From Clavelina lepadiformis (Eukaryota; Chordata; Ascidiacea; Aplousobranchia; Clavelinidae), in assembly GCF_947623445.1 (NCBI RefSeq), contig NC_135240.1, positions 26,784,001-26,848,000 on the forward strand: DNA of 64,000 bases, written 5' to 3'. Every line of letters begins with the position of its first letter. The stretch's first letter is position 1. Below are positions 56,933-64,000 of this stretch, one piece after another. The notes under the pieces were generated by a model, which saw only the letters and a list, made by a program, of their open reading frames with translations, was not told the origin of the DNA and searched no databases. Position numbers and translations under genes: made by a program.

Positions 56933-58441
56933 ATGAAAACATTAAATTTTTTGAGCAAGAGATTTCTCGAGCAATGCAAAACTGTCTGTGTGAACCGAAT
57001 TGTAGTAGATTATCAGAGGTTTGGTTTTCATGATTTCAAGCAAAATGATACCATTTTTGCTTTGTCTTCCGGATTTGGAAAATGTGGAGTTGCTGTCATC
57101 AGAGTATCAGGGGATCACACCAAGCAAGTTATCAAGGAGATTACTGGCTGCAAAAACTTACCAAAACCTCGGCAAGCATTTGTGTCAAAGTTACGTCACC
57201 CAAAAACTCAAGTCATGCTTGATCGGGCACTGGTCATGTGGTTTTCAGCCCCGAATAGCTTCACAGGGGAAGATATTTGCGAATTTCAAGTTCACGGAGG
57301 ACCCGCGGTCATTGCATCAGTTCTAAATGCTTTGTCGTCTATCAAAGGCTTACGACCGGCTGCGGCAGGTGATTACACAAAACGAGCTTTTCTAAACAAC
57401 AAACTAGATCTGACCGAAGTGGAGGGACTTGGTGATTTGATCCACGCTGAAACAGAGGCACAGAGACGACAAGCTCTTCATCAGATGGAAGGATCTTTAT
57501 CCGTCTTGTATAAACAATGGAGCAAGGATTTACTGAAATGCACTGCTCACGTCGAAGCTTACATTGACTTCAGCGAGGATCAAGGCCTGCATAACGACTT
57601 GCTTGGCAATGTTAAAAATGAAGTTAAAGAACTTCTGCAAAAAATTAGGAAGCATTTGTTGGACAAACACCGCGGTGAGATTCTTCGTAGTGGAGTGCGT
57701 GTAGCAATTGTTGGCGAGCCTAATGTTGGCAAAAGCAGTCTCCTGAATGCAATTATACAACGACCTGCGGCTATTGTGTCTCCGATTGCCGGGACAACAA
57801 GAGACGTGATTGAAACTTCTCTTGACATTGAAGGTTATCCTGTTTTAATCAGCGATACTGCTGGACTGCGTGATAGCAGTAATGCCATAGAACAGGAAGG
57901 CATCATTAGAGCCCACAAGAAAGCTGAGCAAGCAGACTTGGTGATTTTCATGGTTGATGGGCAGAATTTGAAAAATGACGTGAACCTTGAAGAGTTCCTT
58001 GTTCAACACGCCTTCAAATTAGGAATAGAGCTCAGCATAAGAGCTGAAAACGTTGTAGTGATTGTAAACAAAACTGACTTAATCTCATCTGGTCTTCTTT
58101 CGGAACTTGAATCCTTTAAAAGATTTCCAATTATCCTGTTATCATGTGAAACCTTTGATGGTTTTTCGGGTTTCATGAACTTTTTCACCAAAATGGTTCA
58201 ATCTTTGTGTGGCGTCACAGCTTTAGGTGAAATTCCCAGCGTAACACAACAAAGACATAGAGATCATTTAACGTCATGTATCGAGTATTTAGAAAGCTCA
58301 TTAAACATTACAGAGCAAGATATTGTGATTGCTGCAGAATATTTGCGGATGGCGCTAAATGAGATCGGCAAAATTTCTGGAAAAGTAGGAGCAGAGGAAA
58401 TATTGGATGTAATTTTCAAAGACTTTTGTATTGGAAAATAG
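56933..58441 (+). CDS. GTPBP3: GTPBP3 (mitochondrial TrmE/MnmE GTPase, 502 aa, single exon)
   Basis: I chose the ATG at 56933; upstream codons in the frame lack an ATG. The N-terminus is a plausible mitochondrial leader, followed by the TrmE folate-binding domain (DTIFALSSGFGKCGVAVIRV, SFTGEDICEFQVHGG, GDYTKRAFLNNKLDLTEVEG). The G domain has GEPNVGKS (about 261-268), GTTRD, DTAG and NKTD. The protein ends with the family's C-terminal C-I-G-K. With MTO1 it makes the taurinomethyl modification at U34 of several mitochondrial tRNAs. The length is typical. It is the first of three single-exon genes on one strand; AATAAA lies at 58548. Confidence 0.96.
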   Translation: MKTLNFLSKRFLEQCKTVCVNRIVVDYQRFGFHDFKQNDTIFALSSGFGKCGVAVIRVSGDHTKQVIKEITGCKNLPKPRQAFVSKLRHPKTQVMLDRALVMWFSAPNSFTGEDICEFQVHGGPAVIASVLNALSSIKGLRPAAAGDYTKRAFLNNKLDLTEVEGLGDLIHAETEAQRRQALHQMEGSLSVLYKQWSKDLLKCTAHVEAYIDFSEDQGLHNDLLGNVKNEVKELLQKIRKHLLDKHRGEILRSGVRVAIVGEPNVGKSSLLNAIIQRPAAIVSPIAGTTRDVIETSLDIEGYPVLISDTAGLRDSSNAIEQEGIIRAHKKAEQADLVIFMVDGQNLKNDVNLEEFLVQHAFKLGIELSIRAENVVVIVNKTDLISSGLLSELESFKRFPIILLSCETFDGFSGFMNFFTKMVQSLCGVTALGEIPSVTQQRHRDHLTSCIEYLESSLNITEQDIVIAAEYLRMALNEIGKISGKVGAEEILDVIFKDFCIGK

Positions 58442-58689
58442 CACCGTCTTAAGCATGAATATACAGCTTCCCTTGTACGTTGGGCTCTATTAAGTGAGAA
58501 TGCGTGTTAAAACTCGGTTGCTCGGTGGTCGGTATAATACCATAGTAAATAAACGTACACTGCAATGCTTCTTTGTTTCCATATACTGTAAACATGTCTG
58601 TCATTGAGAAACCAATGATACAGGTTATAAACTTTTACCTTGCAACAATAATTTTACGTATAAATATTTTTTAGGAGTTGCCTAGGAAA

Positions 58690-59493
58690 ATGCCTAAGTA
58701 TGCCCAGCTGGTCATGGGCCCTGCAGGGAGTGGGAAGAGCACGTACTGTGCGATGCTTCAAGAGCATTTAAAAGTTATTAAGCGTGAATGTTTTGTTGTA
58801 AATCTTGATCCTGCTGCCGAAGACTTCAAGTATCCTCCCAGCGTGGACTGCCGTGAGCTCATCCAGCTGGATGATGTTATGGAGGATGAAGAGTTAAGAT
58901 TTGGACCAAATGGAGGACTCATTTACTGCATGGAGTACTTGATGAAGAATTTAGAATGGCTTCAAGACAACCTTGATGCCCATGACGACGATTATTATTT
59001 GTTCGACTGCCCGGGACAGATTGAACTTTACACACATCTCCCGGTTATGCGACAACTTGCTGATACTTTACAATCATGGGATTTTAGAGTATGTGCCGTG
59101 TTCCTTGTAGACTCACAATTTCTCGGAGATCCCAGTAAATATATATCAGGGGTTTTGTCATCATTGTCATGCATGGTGAATTTGGAAATTCCTCATGTCA
59201 GCATCATGACAAAACTGGACATTTTACCAAGGAGCTCGAAAAGGGAAGTTAGAAAATATCTTGATCCTGACATGCAAAGACTTGGCGTTACTTCCCATGG
59301 TGGAAAGTATCAGCGCTTAACGGAAGCCATTTGCCAAATAATTGATGATTATGGTTTGGTGCGTTTTCTTCCTCTTGATAGGTCAGATGAAGAGTCAATT
59401 AGCATTGTTCTGCAACACATAGACACTGCAATTCAGTATGGAGAAGATCTGGAGGTTCAAACTCGTGATTTTGGGGAAGACCCTCCTGAATGA
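58690..59493 (+). CDS. GPN3: GPN-loop GTPase 3 (267 aa, single exon)
   Basis: The start at 58690 gives [20 protein letters not shown], matching animal GPN3. The P-loop spans about residues 10-18, the Gly-Pro-Asn insertion 72-74 (RFGPNGG), the switch [15 protein letters not shown] 106-120, and MTKLD follows. GPN3 works with GPN1 in assembly and nuclear import of RNA polymerase II. The gene begins about 250 bp after the GTPBP3 stop. TTTTTTAG ends 16 bp upstream of the ATG, an acceptor for a leader exon or for a trans-spliced leader. The C-terminus is shorter than in human, which has about 284 residues. Confidence 0.96.
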   Translation: MPKYAQLVMGPAGSGKSTYCAMLQEHLKVIKRECFVVNLDPAAEDFKYPPSVDCRELIQLDDVMEDEELRFGPNGGLIYCMEYLMKNLEWLQDNLDAHDDDYYLFDCPGQIELYTHLPVMRQLADTLQSWDFRVCAVFLVDSQFLGDPSKYISGVLSSLSCMVNLEIPHVSIMTKLDILPRSSKREVRKYLDPDMQRLGVTSHGGKYQRLTEAICQIIDDYGLVRFLPLDRSDEESISIVLQHIDTAIQYGEDLEVQTRDFGEDPPE

Positions 59494-59837
59494 CAAAGCA
59501 GAATTCTTCTTCGATTAATTTACGCTTTCGTTTTAAATGTAGCTTAAGCTGTCACAGTTTTAAAGGTTATAACTTTTCACTTTTGCCATTCTTCGAACAC
59601 TTTTGTTATAAATTTCTCATGAAATTTCAGGCGAAAATCCTCAGTTATCTGTTGAAAAATTTAATCATGAATGATTAGTAACGACTGACAATAGCAACTT
59701 ATAATCATGTTGGTCATTATACTGTTTTGCTGCTATCAGTTATAGTTTCTGTGCAGGTATTGCGATTTTTTGCAATGTGTCAGTGAAGAATTAATACTTT
59801 AACTTCATGTTTTACTTTGTTTGTTTTTAGAGCGACC

Positions 59838-61103
59838 ATGGCACTAAATAAGTTTATGCATCCACGCAATAGGTACAAAGACAACCCACCAGATTTCAAG
59901 GAACTAGCAAAGATATTTCCAAATTTCAAGCGTCATGTTAAAACGTCACGATCTGGCAAGCCATTTGTAAACTTTCGTAATGCTCAGGCTGTCAGAGATT
60001 TGACTTTGAGTTTACTGGAGCGAGACTTTCAATTGAAGATAGATCTTCCAAACGATAGACTCGTTCCCACACTGCCCCTGAGGATAAACTACCTTTCGTG
60101 GATAGAAGATTTGCTGAATTGCTTGCCACAGAAAGAAAACCCACATGTTTTGGATATTGGCTGCGGCAGTTCTTGTGTATATCCACTGGTGGGGGTAACA
60201 ATGAACCCAAACTGGACATTCATAGCAACTGAGGTTGACGAGAAAAACTACAACCACGCTGTATCAAACGTTGAAAAAAACGGGTTGATGGAGAAAATCA
60301 AAGTCCGAAAAACAGAGAAGGAAGATGATTTATTATGTGTTGATGCTTTCGATGCATGCATGTGTAATCCTCCTTTCTTCACTGACGAGGAAGAACTCAC
60401 TGTGGAAGAAGGAAGGCCAACTCCCAATTCTGCTTGCTCTGGCAGCAAGAATGAGATCATTGGAGGTGACTTCCATTACGCTGAACGAATGTTCAATGAG
60501 AGTGTGACTACAAATGATAATAAGCAACGATGGTACACAACAATGCTTGGAAAAAAGTCAAGTTTTGTGAGAATATTGCAATTTTTGCGTGATCACGATG
60601 TTAAAACTGTCGCTTCTACAGAATTTTGTCAGGGTCGTACGATGCGATGGGGCGTTGCATGGTCATTTTCCGCATTGAATGTTTCAGCAATCCCTAAAAT
60701 ATCCAGAAAGGAAAAGAAACTTTCATTTCTTTCAAAATTCCTATCATCGGGTGACGCCGTTCTAGTTCTGAAAAAAATATTGCTGAATCTGAAAATAGAT
60801 TTTACAACTGCTGGGGCGTCGTTCACATTGAAAGGCAATATAATTGAAGGCTTACCAAACCGAAAAACGAGAAGATTAGAAAAGCGTTTACACGAAGCAG
60901 AGGTTAGTGGGGTAGAACAAAAACTCCAAAAACTTGAAAATGGGTCCACTCAAACCACTGTATTGGATCAAACTATCTGTATACTGAAAGTAACACAAAG
61001 AGAAGATGGGGAAGTTCAAGTGGAATTGACTCCAGAAATAGGCAGATTTTCTGACGAAATAAATCGGCTTTTTATTTATTTGCGTGATCGTTTGCAAAAA
61101 TAA
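59838..61103 (+). CDS. METTL16: METTL16 RNA N6-adenosine methyltransferase (421 aa, single exon)
   Basis: The start at 59838 (GACCATGG, good context) gives MALNKFMHPRNRYKDNPPDF, the family N-terminus that contributes to RNA binding. The Rossmann methyltransferase core has DIGCGSSCVYPLVGV (about 106-120), TEVDEKNY and the catalytic NPPFF (177-181), then FCQGRTMRWGVAWSF. METTL16 methylates U6 snRNA and hairpins in MAT2A mRNA, linking SAM level to splicing. The C-terminal part is shorter than in human (562 aa). A clear acceptor, TTTGTTTTTAG, ends 7 bp before the ATG. The METTL16 stop overlaps an AATAAA; another lies at 61193. Confidence 0.96.
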   Translation: MALNKFMHPRNRYKDNPPDFKELAKIFPNFKRHVKTSRSGKPFVNFRNAQAVRDLTLSLLERDFQLKIDLPNDRLVPTLPLRINYLSWIEDLLNCLPQKENPHVLDIGCGSSCVYPLVGVTMNPNWTFIATEVDEKNYNHAVSNVEKNGLMEKIKVRKTEKEDDLLCVDAFDACMCNPPFFTDEEELTVEEGRPTPNSACSGSKNEIIGGDFHYAERMFNESVTTNDNKQRWYTTMLGKKSSFVRILQFLRDHDVKTVASTEFCQGRTMRWGVAWSFSALNVSAIPKISRKEKKLSFLSKFLSSGDAVLVLKKILLNLKIDFTTAGASFTLKGNIIEGLPNRKTRRLEKRLHEAEVSGVEQKLQKLENGSTQTTVLDQTICILKVTQREDGEVQVELTPEIGRFSDEINRLFIYLRDRLQK

Positions 61104-61192
61104 ATGTAGCTTGTAACAAAGTTTTAATTTTATGCAAGGAAAATATTTTTAAAAAGGTATTGGTGTATAAGAAACACAGATGTACTATGCAC

Positions 61193-61198
61193 AATAAA
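61193..61198 (+). terminator. METTL16: Poly(A) signal of METTL16
   Basis: AATAAA about 90 nt past the stop codon and 57 nt before the MULE insertion. Confidence 0.5.
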
Positions 61199-61254
61199 AA
61201 GAAATGGTTATTTGGTTACTTAAGGAAAACCATTTTCTAAACTAGTTTGTTGAC

Positions 61255-62548
61255 GGTTCCACGACATATGGCCGCGGGAAAGTGGCCGCGAACAAACTCA
61301 CCGGGGTCAACTGAACGTGACGTAAATTGACCGCAGACAAACTGACTGTGACATAAACTGGCCGGCGATCAAATTAACCGTCGATAAATTGGCCGGCGAT
61401 CAAATTAACCGACGACAAATTGGCCGTCAAAATTCTAATTCACTATCTAGTCACTATCCAGTATGTGCATTGCAGTCAAGGTTGCCACTCGTAGAGTTTT
61501 TTGGCCCCTTGTACGGTGACCCATATTCATAGATTTCTTGTCTCTTCTTCAAAATGTCAGGAAGCACATGCAGCAAATCGGACTTCAAAGAAGGTATCAA
61601 AATGATCAAGAATTTGCACTACTGCTGCGTCACATACCGGCTTTGGCATTTGTTCCAATACAGCATCTGATTGAGGCTTTTGAAACATTAGAGGAATTTT
61701 TGCCTGATGAAATGCTTCCGCTTCTCGACTAGTTTGAGCGTACTTACATCGAGCGTCGCTTTCGAACTCAGCTCCGAAGAGACCCGCCATATTCACATGA
61801 CTTCTGGAACGTCCATGTTCGGGTGTTAAATGGCGAAGCCAGAACCAACAACAAAGTTGAAGGTCACCACAGTCTAATAAACAGGATGTTATCAATGCAA
61901 CACCCAACCATTTGGAAATTTATAGAAGCTTTAAGGAAATTGCAGAACATAAACAAAAAGAAGATTGAGGAGCTCTGTGCCCAAGGGCCTCCTGCCAAAA
62001 GGAGAAAATACAAGGATCTGGATGCGCGACTTCAAACCATCGTTGAAGATTTTGCAAACCGTGACATATTAGATTTTCTCAGAGGCATCGCCCACAACCT
62101 ACAATTTGCGCAATAAACTTCCTTGTTTGTCAAATAACAGCTTGTGTAAATTTTAGTGCCCATATTATGTAGTGTCATATGTGTTTTGCAGTGAACGTCT
62201 TTTAATGTTGTTACTCGTATTTCTCGTATTTCCGGAAATATTTCTGTTTATTTCAATAAACGTTTCAATGTGTATTGAAATAAAAAACAATTTTGTTAAA
62301 AACAAAGGAAATAGTTACAAACAAATATTTACTTTACATATCATATACTACCGAGTTTAAAATTTTGACCTTTTGACGGCCAATTTGTCGCCGGTTAATT
62401 TGATCGCCGGCCAATTTATCGACGGTTAATTTGATCGCCGGCCAGTTTATGTCACAGTCAGTTTGTCTGCGGTCAATTTACGTCGCGTTCAGTTGACCCC
62501 GGTGAGTTTGTTCGCGGCCACTTTCCCGCGGCCATATGTCGTGCTCCC
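61255..62548. mobile_element. MULE/Phantom-type DNA transposon remnant with 178-bp TIRs
   Basis: The left TIR is 61255-61432 and the right TIR 62371-62548, inverted and about 97% alike by eye. The element is flanked by the perfect 9-bp duplication TTTGTTGAC (61246-61254 and 62549-62557), the size expected for Mutator-like elements. Each TIR is built from about ten degenerate 14-16-nt units of the form TGGCCGnCGAnnAAAT. The interior carries a truncated transposase (61538-62116). Near-identical TIRs and an intact duplication point to a young, internally deleted copy that must have moved with an enzyme supplied in trans. Confidence 0.93.
61538..62116 (+). pseudogene. C-terminal half of a MULE transposase, one in-frame stop
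   Basis: The frame reads KHMQQIGLQRRYQNDQEFAL, RHIPALAFVPIQ, FERTYIERR, NGEARTNNKVEGHHSLINRM and HPTIWKFIEALRKLQNINKK. These are characteristic of animal MULE transposases (the block after the catalytic core, with A-R-T-N-N-x-V-E-G). A TAG stop at 61730-61732 interrupts the frame, and the N-terminal DDE catalytic part is missing. The C-terminus has a basic patch PPAKRRK and runs to a normal stop. Confidence 0.88.
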
Positions 62549-63441
62549 TTTGTTGACAATTGGTCGTTTATCAAAAAATATTAGTTTTCTTTGTTGCCTG
62601 CACTTTAGATCCGGTGTTACCAAATGACAATTCATAAAAAGTGCCCATGATCACTTCAAAACTGCAATGCATACAACAGCAACAGACATTTTAGCCGTAA
62701 ATACGTAATACTTTTCCAAGCACTAAGTACATATAAAGCCCAATTCGTAAAACGCTTCAGGCCTTTCAAAGGATAAGGAAGCGAAATTTCGCGTGGTGAG
62801 TTCAGCATTAAATATATAAAGAGCAACAGCGCTAAATGTGGCTGAGGGCTGACTCAATGAAGCGAGGAAAACAGTCATGTGATGACGCTCGGTGATGATT
62901 CTATGTTCATTATGATGTCAGTATTTAGGTCAGCTGTTTTGCGAATTGGCAGTTGAGTATTGTTTACGTTTTTATTGCAGCGACTCGTCAGGAACAAAGA
63001 AATGTTTTTTGCCGTAAGCACAGTTCTAGGTTAAAAACATTTAATTTCTATAGGAATTTTAAAGTCGGTTTGTCATCCGTCTTTGCTAGAGGAAAAATCT
63101 TTTTTTCGGCGGGCGTCTGCTTGAATAACAGATCTAACGCAGCATAGTCTAGTGTTAAAAGTTGGCTGTATTGCGATAGCTTAACCATCTTGCCTTAACA
63201 TACCGGTAAACATTTCGAAAATCACATTGCAGAATTGAATTGATTTTTTAAGCCATTATTTTAATATTTATATGTGAATTGCATAGGCTGTACCTGCTGC
63301 GCAGATATGTAGCCTACCGATAATTAATGCTTGTTTGTAATAATTAAATGTCGTACTTTTTGTGCAGATATAGCCTTAAGGTATCTGTACCATCTAGTAT
63401 AGTATTTGTTATCTGTAAGAAGTGTAACGCATAGCACAACA
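62549..63441. other. GABARAPL2 upstream region
   Basis: No coding exon supported. TTTTGTGCAG ending near 63367 is a good splice acceptor, so GABARAPL2 may have a 5' untranslated exon within this stretch. Confidence 0.4.
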
Positions 63442-63801
63442 ATGAAGTGGCAATTTAAAGCAGATCACAGTTTTGAGCATCGAAGCGGTGAGTCTTCGAA
63501 GATCAGAACTAAATATCCAAGCCGAATTCCTGTCATCGTTGAAAAAGCAAAAGATTCAACCATTCAAGACATTGACAAAAGAAAGTATCTTGTCCCTGCA
63601 GATATCTCTGTCGCACAGTTTATGTGGATCATCCGGAAAAGAATCGATCTTGAATCTGAGAAAGCTATTTTTCTATTTGTTGACAAAATGGTTCCTAATT
63701 CGTGTGCTACCATGGGTGGAATCTACGCTGACCATAAAGATGAAGACGGCTTTCTTTATATTGCTTATAGTGGAGAAAACACCTTTGGCACCCAATATTG
63801 A
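63442..63801 (+). CDS. GABARAPL2: GABARAPL2/GATE-16 ubiquitin-like autophagy protein (119 aa, single exon)
   Basis: The start [14 protein letters not shown] matches GABARAPL2 (MKWMFKEDHSLEHR). I use the ATG at 63442 (AACAATGA) rather than a longer frame without family support. Signature blocks: [52 protein letters not shown] and [17 protein letters not shown], all of the Atg8 fold. The conserved C-terminal glycine (FG) is followed by TQY, which ATG4 must remove before lipidation to phosphatidylethanolamine. The protein acts in autophagosome maturation and Golgi traffic. It has no introns here, whereas vertebrate orthologs do. Confidence 0.97.
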   Translation: MKWQFKADHSFEHRSGESSKIRTKYPSRIPVIVEKAKDSTIQDIDKRKYLVPADISVAQFMWIIRKRIDLESEKAIFLFVDKMVPNSCATMGGIYADHKDEDGFLYIAYSGENTFGTQY

Positions 63802-63949
63802 TTTTTTTCTTTTGTCGTATTGCGTGTTATAGGGGTATTAAAAATTATTTTATTATGTTTTCATATTCGGTGTTCCCCCATACTACTCTCAATGTTTTGA
63901 TTTCATCTGTACGGGAATTAAGTTGGTTTCATCTTCGAAAGAATGAAAG

Positions 63950-63955
63950 AATAAA
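63950..63955 (+). terminator. GABARAPL2: Poly(A) signal of GABARAPL2
   Basis: AATAAA about 150 nt past the stop codon; nothing else is seen to the end of the window. Confidence 0.5.
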
Positions 63956-64000
63956 AACTTCCAATGAAAAAAATGACAATAAAAACTATTACATATAATC

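Overview
The window is AT-rich animal nuclear DNA. Its gene content points to a tunicate, most likely a Ciona-type ascidian: small introns with GT/AG borders, several single-exon genes, many short MITE-like repeats, and an Admp gene lying directly downstream of Pinhead. I assembled multi-exon models by hand from splice sites, reading frames and intron phase. Exon coordinates inside each entry are therefore predictions, but all listed coding exons join in phase.

Layout. 1-10.1 kb: two diverged copies of a roughly 2.3-2.6 kb direct repeat flank a single-exon gene for a GlnD-type (DUF294) nucleotidyltransferase fused to TPR-like repeats. 10.6-14 kb: a six-exon four-transmembrane MS4A-like gene. 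14-18 kb: mostly empty, with a sulfotransferase-like fragment. 18-20 kb: PDZD11. 21.8-22.4 kb: a single-exon secreted cysteine-rich protein. 22.9-28.9 kb: Admp (BMP-class ligand) and Pinhead (its antagonist) in tandem on the minus strand. 32.8-34.5 kb: a kinase-like gene with a degraded metal-binding motif. 35-36 kb: a GPCR TM7 fragment and a TIR repeat. 37.2-39.3 kb: MRPL30 with a cysteine-rich C-terminal extension. 40-50 kb: two tandem paralogs of an unrecognised beta-rich protein, with duplicated upstream DNA; the second has a 4.7 kb intron holding mobile DNA and unassigned exons. 51.6-56.5 kb: an Act1/TRAF3IP2-like SEFIR adaptor on the minus strand, divergent from the next gene. 56.9-61.1 kb: three single-exon genes head to tail (GTPBP3, GPN3, METTL16). 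61.3-62.5 kb: a complete-ended MULE DNA transposon remnant. 63.4-63.8 kb: GABARAPL2.

The best-understood functional unit is Pinhead-Admp. In ascidians Pinhead antagonises Admp, and Pinhead transcription represses Admp in cis. The orientation here (Pinhead upstream, same strand, about 1.75 kb apart) matches that arrangement. The palindrome TGACGTCA occurs 19 times by my eye count, 10 of them between 24.0 and 33.1 kb, far more than base composition predicts.
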